A model generated the notes under the pieces. The model saw only the letters and a list, made by a program, of their open reading frames with translations, searched no databases and was not told the DNA's origin. The position numbers and the translations under genes were made by a program. From Ascaphus truei (taxonomy: Eukaryota > Chordata > Amphibia > Anura > Ascaphidae): a stretch of 64,000 bases of DNA. The stretch covers positions 115,655,504-115,719,503 of the forward strand of contig CM071568.1 in the NCBI GenBank assembly GCA_036426205.1. The letters are read 5' to 3'. Each line of letters opens with the position of its first letter. Positions within the stretch are counted from its first letter, which is position 1. Below are positions 24,464 to 35,745 of this stretch, piece after piece.

Positions 24464-26060
24464 GGGCCTCATGCAGTAAGCGACGAAAATGTGAAATCGG
24501 CAAGCTTACCGATTAGGCATGTTGTTGGCGATTTTCCCTCTCCGTATGCAGTAAGTGCCGAATCCCTTCACAATCAAGCCGAAAACCATTCCGCCCACTC
24601 TCACGATGATTTGCCGATCACACACAGGTGTATCGGCGTGCATGGCGGGGTGCTGTTAGGTTCGCCAATCAAAATTCTTGCTGAATCAGGCGAAGCAAGC
24701 ATGTATTGGATAGCGCGCCATATTTAAAGGCAACGTGTACTGTTAATCATTCTCTGTGTTGTTGGGAGTGAGAGAGAGAGAAACGCACAGAGCTGGGCGA
24801 TTTAATATTTGCATATTGACTGAGAGACTTGTTGTGTATTGTGAGAGCTTTGTCCTTTGTTGTTTTGTTTACATCTTTGTCTTGTTTTGTATGTGGAAGT
24901 GTTTTGTGTGATTGGCTGTACATTTGTTTGCTGTTTTTTGTGAGTGCTAGAGGTATGGCCGCAAAGCGTGGGAAGAGTGATGCTGGTGTGAGTGGTAGTG
25001 CTACTCGTGCGAGTACGCGTCAGAGTGAACGTACTGTTCAGGGGAGTGATGTTGCTAGGAGTGCGAGTGCTGTTGCTGGGAGTGTGAGTGCTGTTGCTGG
25101 GAGTGTGAGTGCTGTTGCTGGGAGTGCGAGTGCTATTGCTGGGAGTGTGAGTGCTGCTGGTGGCTCAGTTGCTGATGGGGTGTCTGGTGGTGGCATGCTT
25201 GCTGGTGGCCAGCTTTTGGAGTCTCTTCCATTGGAAAAAGGAGAGTCCAGTCAGCAGCAGGCAAGCTCTGAGCCTAAACGTGCTCGGAAGAAACGTGTGG
25301 AGCATCCACGTAATCCTCGCTTCAATGACCAGGAAAATACAGCTCTTGTCACTGGGATTCTGGAGCACTATGACAGTCTGTATGGCCATTTAGTAGGTAA
25401 GTGTACCTTTCCATTCATTCTTCAAATACATGTGATCCTAGGTCATGTGAGTTTTGTTAATATGCAAATATGGGTCCATAATATCTATCAAAGTTAATTA
25501 TTGTTGAAACACATCTTTTTATCATGCGTTACAACGACAACAAAACTTAGGCGTTCAATTTACGCTAACTGCATACAATATTAATGCAAGCTTCCTTACA
25601 TGTCTAGGTTTAGAAGTTAATGCTCATGTGCTTCACATATTACACCTAAACCAGCATGTTTGCTATCTCTTGGAACAGCTAGCAGTGTAGGAAACTGGTG
25701 GTTGTATTATTATTAATTAACGTCATATATTTTGTATGTATTTCTAGTGAGGACAAGTTCATCAAGCAAAAAAGAAATGTGGGACAAAATAATAATTGGT
25801 GTGAATGCGTGTGGGAATCGGGTCAGGGACAAGAGTAATTGTCGCAAGAGATTTGACGATATTAGGGCTAAATTAAAAAAGAAAATACAAGACCAACGCG
25901 TGCATGCTTCTGCCACTGGAGGTGGGCCGCCAGCACAACGTCTCATCTTAACTCCATTGGAGGAGCTGCTTCGGGAAAAATTACTTCCCGTCGTCGTGGA
26001 GGGTTTGCCCGGTGACAGGGACATCGGAATTTATTCCTCACAATTTCCACCAGGTGAGAA
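24464..26060 (+). mobile_element. Truncated Harbinger element carrying its Myb/SANT-like gene
   Basis: The left terminal repeat GGGCCTCATGCAGTAAGCG is identical over 19 bases to the element at 58974. A second partial copy (ccgtatgcagtaagtgccga) lies at 24542. The Myb-like gene follows in plus orientation. No transposase and no right end were found, so the element is 3'-truncated or rearranged after ~26060. Confidence 0.8.
24955..26053 (+). pseudogene. Harbinger Myb/SANT-like DNA-binding protein, exons 1 and 2
   Basis: Harbinger transposons encode, beside the transposase, a Myb/SANT-like protein that helps bind element ends and take the transposase into the nucleus. Exon 1 (24955-25396) starts at MAAKRGKSDAG. 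It has a 7-residue tandem tract (SAVAGSV repeats, 21 bp units, 25057-25155), a basic patch (PKRARKKR) and the domain start NPRFNDQENTALVTGILEHY. A gtaagt donor at 25397 and a tttctag acceptor ending at 25747 define a 351 bp intron that joins in frame (HLV-V-RTSSSSKKEMW). Exon 2 (25748-26053) completes the domain (INACG-like VNACGNRVRDK, CRKRFDDIRAKLKKKI) and ends at a gtgaga donor. No third exon was found, so the gene is partial. Both exons are free of stops, so the element looks fairly young. Exon joining is inferred. Confidence 0.8.
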
Positions 26061-26171
26061 ATGTTACTGTACTAGGCGTGTCGTTGCTTACAGTTATTTT
26101 ACACATTTCCGCTGCTATTTATACTTTCTTCCCAATATAAGCATACCTACATCTATATATTAAACACACAA

Positions 26172-26839
26172 ACCCAAACGCCCACACCCTCCTAATCTTG
26201 ACTATATGAAATGCCACATAGAGTGCAACTGGGCTGTGGCACATGAATATAGGAAAACACAGGGGGTGCCCAGTGCTACATCCAAATGACAAAACATACA
26301 TGGTAATAATTACAAGAAATGATGCTTCAGTACTAATAACAATGCTAATGCTAATAATAAAATATGTTTTTTTAGTTAGAAATTTTGGCCAAAACATCAT
26401 AAGCTTGCACACCAAACGTCAAGGTAAACCATAATAAGTGCAAGTCCTACACTACACTGCATTTGTTCCCAATACCTCTGTATGAGGGGGAAGAACCATA
26501 ATAGATTCATTACCTGCAGTCAGCAAGATGAAGACAATCCCATTAAAAAGGGGGAGTGGACGTGAGCTCTGGGGAGGTTGCCAACCACTCCATACAACTG
26601 ATACCAGTCAGAATTAATTAAACACACAACCCAGCAAGCTCAAACGCCCACACCCTCCTAATCTTGACTTATGAATGCCACATAGAGTGCAACTGGGCTG
26701 TGGCACATGAATATAGGAAAACACAGGGGGTGCCCAGTGCTACATCCAAATGGTTTACCTTGACGTTTGGTGTGCAATTTTGGCCAAAATTTCTAACTAA
26801 AAAACCATATTTTATTATTAGCATTAGCATTGTTATTAG
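26172..26839. repeat. Compound direct and inverted duplication
   Basis: A ~115 bp block at 26172-26288 recurs directly at 26642-26752. A ~95 bp block at 26332-26430 recurs in inverted orientation at 26752-26839, directly abutting the second direct copy. The layout is A - B - spacer - A - inverted B, which suggests a template-switch or aberrant-repair event inside the Harbinger remnant. Confidence 0.85.
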
Positions 26840-27269
26840 GACAAAATTGTAAGGGGTAAGTGGCCCCAATTAACCAGTGCTACAGAGCATATGTGACCCA
26901 CAGTAATTGTAAAGTAAATGTTTTTAACTGCGTTTTAAACCGATCACTGTGTGTGGTATGCAATGCTTGAGGCTATATGCATTAAACCCCTAGATGGCAC
27001 AAGGTATAACAGAGGTTATACAGAGTTGTAAGTAGGGAGTGTTGGACCCCCCCTTGACCTCTGCAATTTCCTCATTGAATATCTGTATGCCTGGGGTGGC
27101 TCTCATTTACAGCAGGTTTACTCACATGCGGTTGTGAACGCCGGTTCTGTGTGCTCCATAGCTGACAAGGGATGCAGAGAAGTGTGACCTGTTCCGGTTT
27201 GGAAGGGGTTGTTTCAGCGGGCACACGATGGCAGAAAAAACGTAGCAACTGCTGACTGTGGACCGTGAG

Positions 27270-27270
<1 letters not shown>

Positions 27271-27315
<45 letters not shown>
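27271..27315. repeat. (TG)n microsatellite
   Basis: 45 bases of uninterrupted TG dinucleotides; can adopt Z-DNA. Confidence 0.98.
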
Positions 27316-27317
<2 letters not shown>

Positions 27318-27473
27318 ATAGAGGGGGCACCAGTGTGTGAATATAGATAGCTGCAGTGTAAGTGTATATGGAGGTGGTTTAATATATTTACCATTTTATT
27401 TTAATAAAAAAATCTATATAACTATACAAAAGTGTCTATTATTTATGAAAAAAACCTACATTTAGCCTATAAT

Positions 27474-27611
27474 AGTAATAATCAGAACAGGGCATTACTC
27501 GACAATAATGCCCTGGCTGGGTTAAAGTCCATCGGCTTCGCCTTGGGCCTTCAACTCTTCCAGCCAGGGCATTATTGGCCAGTAATGCCCTGTTCTTCTG
27601 GGATTATTACT
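27474..27611. repeat. ~138 bp near-complete hairpin
   Basis: Outer arms (aacagggcattact...ccctggctgg at 27484-27520 and its inverse at 27559-27598) are followed inward by paired gttaaag and cttcaac and a small cgg-cttcg-cc loop, so almost the whole sequence pairs with itself. It lies between TA-rich arms (taataat / attatta). Its structure resembles a tiny foldback MITE or a pre-miRNA-like hairpin; expression cannot be judged. Confidence 0.8.
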
Positions 27612-27619
27612 TAAATAAA

Positions 27620-28790
27620 ATGGTCTTCGTTTCAGTCACAACCTGGACGTCTCGAGAAAGGTTCAGGTTGGGGCTGAAATGACAACCATTTTTAATAACA
27701 AATACACCTTTTATACAACTCCATGCTAGTGCTCTCAATCTTCCTTATGGATATGCCATATAGACTGCTTTATCTATGCCCTTGTGTGCACTAGTATCAG
27801 TAATTCCAATCTCGTAATTGTTCCTGCCTTTATATATTGAGATATATACTGTATATAACGGTGGGTCAAAGGAAGCAGGGTGGCACTGGGGTCAGGAGGC
27901 GAGGAGATAATGCTGTTTCCATGGAATGGCACATAAGAAAAATGTGAGGAATTCATTAAAGTGTTGAATGAGAATACACTTCATATGAATCTCACATCAG
28001 AAATCTCGGCAACATCGGTCAATTTTCATAAAACATATCTGTCAATTATAGGAGCAAATTGAGTATGGATTTGTATTATAAGCTAACAGTTACAAACAGC
28101 CTACTACATTATACTAGTGGCCATTCTAGATATCACATTGATGGTATTCCCTCTAGATTATTATGTCTCTCAAGCAGGGTCATCATTAATGTACCTCTTA
28201 GTACTCTATCTGTTTGGGCATATCTACCATTATTTGTATTTGCATGTAAATCTGTTTATATAATTAGCAAATCATGGTATCCCATTGTTCTGAGTCCATA
28301 AACTGAAAGGGATGTTTAAAGAACGTGGATATAGTCATTGCGTTTTCTACATAGTGCTTTAACTGAGCTAGATACACAGAAAGGGAATCTATGTTAATAC
28401 CAAAAATACTCAGAGTCAATCAGATTTATTGGCACTTAAAACCCAAATTGATAAGCAATTACCAAAATAGTGGTTACCAAAGCATTTGCAAAAAAAATGA
28501 TACATGTTCAAGTAGAAACTGATAAAGATCTCAAACATAATATACTGTAGTTCATAGCACATCAAGACAACCAGAAAATGTGAAGGATGTATTAGTGTTC
28601 AGTTATTATGAATCTAAAGTAGAGTGGATAAACCCATTCAGGGATCATATCCACGTGGTTCATGCAATGCCTGCAAGTATATGTGTACTAGGACAAAATG
28701 TTTTATAACAGCACAGGTGACAAAGAATGTCATATACACAAATCTATTAATTGCAACACAAGTAATGTAATCTATTGCCTAAAGTGTGTA
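27620..28790. other. Unassigned AT-rich sequence
   Basis: No gene or repeat structure found. Confidence 0.4.
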
Positions 28791-28794
28791 TATA

Positions 28795-28947
28795 CAGTGT
28801 TCGACAAACCTATACATTTGCTCGCCCCGGGCGAATGGATTTAACCCCCGGGCGAGTAAATATTGGCCCAAGCAGCACACGATTGGTACTAGGTGGCGAG
28901 TAGATTTTTTTGTGTGGTGAGTAGATTTTTTGGTGATTTGTCAACCA

Positions 28948-28950
<3 letters not shown>
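28795..28950. mobile_element. Complete 156 bp hAT MITE with perfect 8 bp TSD
   Basis: Ends CAGTGTTCGACAAA and (inverted) CAGTGGTTGACAAA, 12 of 14 matching. Target duplication TGTATATA at 28787-28794 and 28951-28958. The interior has two 'cccgggcgag / gcgagtag' half-repeats. The right-hand duplication has expanded into a TA microsatellite. Confidence 0.9.

Positions 28951-28952
<2 letters not shown>

Positions 28953-29013
<61 letters not shown>
28953..29013. repeat. (TA)n microsatellite
   Basis: About 60 bp of TA starting within the target duplication of the hAT MITE. Confidence 0.97.
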
Positions 29014-29015
<2 letters not shown>

Positions 29016-29246
29016 CAGAAAATGAAAGAAAAAGAAGCGCAAGCTCCATAGCGTGATACTAGTTTTTATATATATTTATATATACATCATAACAACAGCA
29101 CAACTAAGGAGGCGGGTTCTTGAACATATTTGTAACATCACAAATGCTGAATCTGATCACAAGATAGGCAAACAACTTATTTCAGTGAGGAAAAAGGGGG
29201 AGAAAACACAAAAGGAAAAATAATCATTTAAAAAAAGGTTAAAAAT

Positions 29247-29385
29247 AAAAATCACTCAACATGGTTCCAAAAAGCAATTTAAACTCAGTAATTCATTTAA
29301 GCCGTGTGGTGTCACAATATTTAGTATAATAATCAATTCAGCTTCTTTTCTTAGCAGCTTTTTGGAACCATGTTAAGTGATTTTT
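29247..29385. repeat. 29 bp inverted repeat with 81 bp spacer
   Basis: 29247-29275 and 29357-29385 are reverse complements with one mismatch (gctttttggaaccatgtt in the right copy). Possible terminal repeats of a 139 bp element. Confidence 0.75.
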
Positions 29386-29389
29386 CCCA

Positions 29390-32300
29390 AAAAAAATTTG
29401 CATTATTAATTTATTTTTTTATTTTGTGTTTCCTCGTTGTTTTTATGTAATACTGGGATCCTGGAAGATTGCTCACCCTACAAGTAACATTTCTTATTTC
29501 CTTTCATTTCTCTCTGCATCAGTGGTATGTATATATGTATAGAAAATGTAATGTTTGGTTTTCATTTGGTAATGTCCTTTCTCCCCTTTTATTTCTTCGC
29601 TAGTCAACCACGTATGCTATTGCATAGGGGTCTGTAGATGTAGAGAGTAAATATATGGTAATTTTGCTTGTTTTCACTGTTTGTATATGGCAAGCACTGT
29701 GGCAACCAAGGCCTACAGACATAACCAACCCCTCCTTTGCAACTTCAAGAACTGACGTCACAGCGCAATGACGTTGGAGGCATTGAGATGTTAACGGGAT
29801 GATATCGACACTGGAAATTACAGTCACAGCTTCCGACAATTTGGAGGCAAGACACGAGAGGTTACTTAAGGGCTGCCGATTGGTCATGTTTTTTTTAGCC
29901 CTGACGACGGTCCTAAGTGGCAATGGTACGCATTGGAAAGGATATGTAACCAATAAAGAAACCTTTTCTGCCACATATTTTTGAGCCTCTGTTGTTTTCC
30001 TATTTTTTACTACATATATATTTGGGATCTACTATAGGAAAATATCCCAGACAGCATTTGGTGCACCACACTATTAAGTTCATGTACAGTAAGTAAGATG
30101 TGAGTGCATGCCCAACCCAAAAACAGATCAGCGTAGCATAACACATGAAACAAAAAATAACCCCCTTTGAGGCCTGAGGCTACCAATACATTTACAAGGA
30201 ATGCCTTTGGGCACCAAAGAGGTTAACATACAACATAAACACCCTACAACTAAAACACAAACAGCATAACAACCATAAGTGTGAATATTAGTAGACCAAG
30301 TGGCCAGCTAGTCATGGGTTGAGCATTGGGCTGCTAATGGTTTAATATATTATTCAATTCTACATGGCCAATATTATGTATTTGCATCACCTATTCTAAA
30401 GATGTATCAGACATTTTTGCACCTGTAAATACAATGCGTTAATACCACCGCGATAGTTAGCGCTAGAAATACCACGGCTTCCTTGAAAATAACAACTTAC
30501 ATATGTTTACTCCTTAATATTGGGGGGGGGGGGGGGGGGCGGAGGAACTGTTGATACATCTGTAGGTTGGCTTGTCTTATCTTACTAGGTTTATGGTGTC
30601 CATTATATAGGCAGGATAGGCGTAATGCCAGCCTGGGATAGGTGATAAGCTTGGTTGCAAACCGATGTTTTTAGGTATGAGAGTTTGAGTATCTGAATAA
30701 GTAATTTGGCATTATCAACTACTTCTCATGGTCATTTATATGTTTGTCACAAAATTTAATTCTCACATAAAAATATGCATAATTTTATGCTATATCATTT
30801 AAAAAATGACTGAAAAATAATGCATATTTTTTTCTGATAAGGCATATTTTTTTACTATATCACAGTTTAGTAAATATAGGCCTTAGAGTTTAATATCTTA
30901 CATGGCAATTTTGTAATTGCCTTTGAAAGGCAAAGTAGAATGGTCACTTTAAGTGAGTTAGTAGTTATATAAATGCTGAAAATTATTTATATTATGTTGC
31001 TTTTGCTTGTATAATCAGATGCAATAATGAAAGACAACTAAATAGAAATATTGACTATTTGTGTAACTGTATTTTAGTGCATAAAATGTGTTTATGGTAG
31101 TTACGGTTGTTACATTTTAATTTAGTTCCAACCTCTCACTCCTGTATCTCAGTGGCATTGTTAGAAGTTTTCAAATTATGCAAACAAAAAATATAGGAAA
31201 AATACAAATTGGAGACTTCCAGAAGCAAAATGTTATCTTATCAAAGAAGCGATTGCTATATATGTAAGATTTGATGTGTGTTATGTTAGATGTTATTGTA
31301 CTAAGTTTCACATATTCTTGTATGCCACGCATATTATTCACAATAATGTGACATAAGCAATACTATTCAACACAACAAATAAAACTGGGTGGTTATTATA
31401 TATATATATTTTACAAAGGATACCCAGCATAAATTCTGACGCAGTGCCGTCAATCCAAATTTCTTGCAGAAAATGACAGCAATCTGAGCACAAAAGCACC
31501 CTATGGGTGTGAAGCTGGCTTTGGAGCAGATATCACAGAACAATCATTCTATTTTTATTGTATATAGATCAATACGTATTACGTTATTTTATCAACAGAT
31601 TTTGAAACATAGTCACAGTGGATTGTCTTCCTCTCCTCGCTATCAATTGTCATATATTGTAACAGAAAATAAACTATGCCTTTCTAACCCTGGGGTATTA
31701 CTATACCTTGAAACTCAAAATGTAGTAATCCATTTCAGGGTCCCAGGACCTATGGGACTGATCTCAATGGGAATATTGAGTTTCTTACGTGAAGTGTTGG
31801 GCTTTGTGACTCGGTAGACAATGTGAATTTTTTTCTGCTCGGATGCTTCGGTGTATTATTATGGGGAATCGCTACGAGATAAAGCTGCATATAGACATAT
31901 TTTTTTACACCTTAAATATGCAACATGGCACATGATAACTCAGTGATTTTGATTTAACCTCTTCACTGCTGAAAGGAGCAGAATAATCCTTTCCAGCCCA
32001 ATCCTTTTGTCATACGGTTAAGGCAAGAAAATAATATAACTGTTATATCATTACAGCTTCTTTCAGTTTAGTTAAAATTTTAAAAATGCAAAACTTTTAA
32101 AAAAAAACACAATTTCACCCTTGCACTTACGGAATAAATAATGTACATACCTTTAAAAAACGTATGCAGCTTAATTTGACCATATTTCTAGAATAAAAAT
32201 GGCAAAATATGATGCTTACCAAAAGAAAGAATCAAACATATTGTTGATGTTCGTTTTAAAATATCATCTGATTAATTTATGAAACCTGTCATATTTCATG

Positions 32301-34009
32301 TTTATACTACACTAAAAATCAAATGCTTCAAAAACAAAGCAAGTACATTACAGCAAACATGAATGTCATTTTTATAGTAAAATGTTGCACAAAGAAGCAA
32401 AAATGCAAGAAGCATTTGTAGTATGAATTTCAGGACAAGCTAAAAGCTTGGTCATAAAGGGACTGAATGCAATTTTCTTTTTTACAACTTGTTCTTATTG
32501 GGCTGTAGTGCAAAATAACATACCTGCAATAATAATAAAAATGCTATACATTCTCAATAATTAAATTTTAAGATAAAAATGTTATTAAGTGACTTTTAAT
32601 AAGTAAAATATAACCAACGTCCTATTCATAATTCCATAAAACCTAAGATTAATAAGCAAAGATTTGTGGATTACTGGCATAAACTATTAAATTTGGCATT
32701 GCTAGTTCACAAGACAAATCTACCCTACTCTAAAGAATTTTCTAAAATGATTTGGGTAGTTCCACAGCACCAGGGTTTTTTTTTTTTGCTTGAATAAACC
32801 AAATACTCTGATCTCACTGACCCTATATGGTGACACTTTCTTTTAAGTGTCCATTACTATTAGCATTAACTAGCTCTAAACCACAATGGAATTCCATTGG
32901 AAGTGCATATGACAGCCATATGAATTCCAAATGAGTTCATTATGATTGGTGTTATCACAGTGAATACCAAATGATTTCATAATGACTAGGGAGGTGAAAT
33001 CTGTATAAAAGGACTGTTTTATGTTTTATCCTTGTACAGTACATCCCTGTTTAAACTCATTATTCAATTTTACTCAAAAAAAAGCGAGACAATAGATCAG
33101 TCTTTGTTTTTCTGCATCCATGTAATTCCTCTCAGTCACATTGTTTTTTTCCTTCATTAAAAATGATTGCCAGTATTTACCATTTTGAATGTTTGCAGAG
33201 TGGGGCCAATTGTATTGTATTATAATGTGTTCAATGTGTTCAAAATTGGATATGTGTCCTGCTTTAAATGAACGCCAAGCACATAATTTGCCTTTTTGTT
33301 TATTTAAAAAAGGGGCATCAAACTCCAGCGCCCAAGCTGATATTCCTATTATTGAGTTTAATTCAAAGGTCAGGTTAAGATTTTATGTGCGTAGCAATTT
33401 ACTGTGTCGGAAAGGTTGGGAAAGGTTGAAAACTATACTATGTAGCCTCTCCCCACAAAAGAGTGATCAACTAAATCCAAACAAATGAGAAAAGGAGCAA
33501 CACACATTGCCGTTTAAGGTACTAATAAAACAAATTGAAACTTAAAGTAAAAGCATTCAAGAAAAGCATTTGCAAACAATACATTTTGATTTGTACAGAT
33601 AATGAGGAAGGTAATTTTGTTCTAAAAGAACAAATACATTAAAGATGATGTATTAGTTAAAGTTTACTCAAAAAAGGATGTAAGGGGGTGTCAAACTGAA
33701 TTTAACAACCACGTGCAAGAAAGGTAGTTGTACGTGGCCTGAGGTTTTAAAAGGAAAGCAAAGTAATATAGCATTAAAGTCTGTCAATTCTCCACAAGAG
33801 AAAACAGAATATTCTCTTTAATACATGTTCTGCTGCTGACTCAATTTTACTTAAACTTAGTAACACTTACATAACCTTAGTAAACCACAACTAATCATAA
33901 CGCAGTATACCCTAAAGTAAATAGGGTGACATTTACCAACACCTTAATTGTCGGCCTCAGAAAGAGTTGCTGTTGCTGTTAGTCAACAGCAGCCAATGCC
34001 GCGCCATTT
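29390..34009. other. 4.6 kb unassigned AT-rich stretch
   Basis: No recognisable gene, exon or transposon. An 18-base G run is at 30522-30539. The sequence near 29760-29990 has CCCTGACGACG and, 50 bases on, AATAAAGAAACC, which recalls the hammerhead-bearing elements, but no GAAA core follows. The short ORFs (29600-29974, 31503-31817, 33189-33488) have no family resemblance. Confidence 0.4.
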
Positions 34010-34010
34010 G

Positions 34011-34107
<97 letters not shown>
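34010..34107. repeat. (ATC)n microsatellite
   Basis: About 98 bp of ATC; on the minus strand it reads as a poly-aspartate ORF, which is an artefact. Confidence 0.97.
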
Positions 34108-34835
34108 ACACATGGCCCTGGTAGTGGCACTGGGAGAGGCGAAAGAAATCTTAACCTCAGAATACAGCAACACACAGCATTACCCAACATGCACCTGTTG
34201 AGGAGGAGTATGATGATGATGAATATATTTTTGTTGGAGAGTGCAGCAGATATAGTTCAAGTAGGGGGAGTGACACAGCAGCCTAGGCAGCAGCGACATT
34301 TAGTCCTCTCTTATCAAGTGCAGCAGCACATTAGACAAGCACATTGAACAATTCACGCATGGCCTACTTTTTCACCATGACTGTTCCACACCTGTATAAA
34401 GAGGTTGCTGAAGTAGTGGGTGGGGCTATTGATACTTCATAGGAGGATGCATCTCACAATAGACATGTTGAATAGTGCACATGGTAGATGGGATTATATA
34501 TAACTATTTCTGCCCATTAGGTGTGCTTTCCTCTATCTTGACAAAGGCAATGGTGGGGTGCAAGCTGTGCTGATGGTAGTCACGCATACAGATTGTCAGG
34601 CATACTGGCAGAAGCATAACTTATTAGAGGCATGCTACCCTATGTATGCAAAGTTTTGATCAGAAGGGCATCATGTTTCATTTTTTAATTATAGGAGGAT
34701 ATTAAATGCTGGCTAAAGGGCCTGGAGGTTGTATAATGGAAAGATAAACACATAAATGAAAACCAGTAGCCAACAAAATACATAATTTAATAAAAACGCT
34801 AACCAATCTGTCTCCAATAAAATACACAAGCCATC

Positions 34836-35419
34836 TGTAGGAGGACGTGCGCAGAGGTATGCAAGGGAGACTTGTTAAGGTGAAATTAAATAAGGCTTTT
34901 ATTGCGCCTGTTTCTTTAACATAAGAAAATCATCCAAACATATTCAAAAAAGGGGTCAAACAAAGCTTCTGTTCCACTTGGGAGTATTTCTAGTGAAACC
35001 TATGCAGTCCACAACTCCCTTTAGATTAGCATGTCTCCCATCCCCAAACATACATCTTGATATGTGCAGATACAAAGTCTTATAAAGGAAAGTCTTATCT
35101 GGTTTCTTGTAGTTGGAGGGAAAGTCTTCTGGGTTGCTGCCTTTTCCTCAGGCTATATCAGCATTCAGGTTCAGAGGTGCTTTCCCCTGTGTCTTGCAAG
35201 CAGCGTGCAGTTTCTTCTGGCAGGCTCAAGACATCTGTTCCTATGGTCAGTCCCACTACTTGTGATACTCAGGAACAATCTCTCTTTCTGTCTCAGAGGC
35301 AGGTTTTTCTAAGAAACCTAATCAGCCAGGTGGTGTTGGTTAATTTACTACCAGCAGTTAACCACCACACTGCTGGATTAGAGGCACATTTCCTGAACAG
35401 GGATAACTTCCCTGTTACA
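34836..35419 (-). repeat. 3' LTR (minus sense)
   Basis: 584 bp, TG...CA ends, AATAAA on the minus strand at 34898-34903. Nearly identical over most of its length to 40625-41213. Confidence 0.9.
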
Positions 35420-35471
35420 CACCTCCCCTGTTTGTGGGAAGCACGGGCTTGCCACGGCCAAAGCCCATCCT

Positions 35472-35521
35472 TCCACTCTCATTCGAGATATCTCTGTGAC
35501 TTCAATGAGAGTGGATGGAGG
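35472..35521. other. Hairpin in the 3' untranslated part of the LTR element
   Basis: 12 bp perfect arms tccactctcatt and aatgagagtgga with a ~20 base loop, between the ORF stop and the polypurine tract. Possibly an RNA structure of the element transcript; function not known. Confidence 0.5.
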
Positions 35522-35745
35522 AAGAGAACCCTCAGTCCCACTAGGATTGGAGCCCTTTCTCCAGTTTTTTCGTGTCTCCTACCGAAGGTGCTTGAGATCA
35601 GCACTCCTCAGTCGCTCGAGGAGGACTTTTTCCAAGTATAGTTTTTTACTGCGTGCGCGGTCATGAGATTTCCCACGCGTCGGGTGCTCGTCTTATTGTA
35701 GGCAGACTGTGTGGCAACAGTTGCAGAGCGTTTAAAAACAGCCCT

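Noticed and set aside
29901..29950. Possible fifth hammerhead core (CCCTGACGACGG)
   Set aside because: No pairing stem II and no GAAA follow; only the downstream AATAAAG-like box fits. Not enough.
32880..32930. Short palindromic text around gaattcca / tgaattcc
   Set aside because: Only a few paired bases in AT-rich DNA; expected by chance.
33957..34190. Poly-aspartate ORF on the minus strand
   Set aside because: Direct translation of the ATC microsatellite.
34200..34480. Coding-like text after the ATC repeat (PVEEEYDDDEYIFVGE in one frame)
   Set aside because: Short, with stops soon after and no domain; too weak to call a gene relic.
35057..35641. 194-codon plus-strand ORF
   Set aside because: Lies within and just beyond the LTR, antisense to the element; the other LTR has the same shadow. 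No domain.
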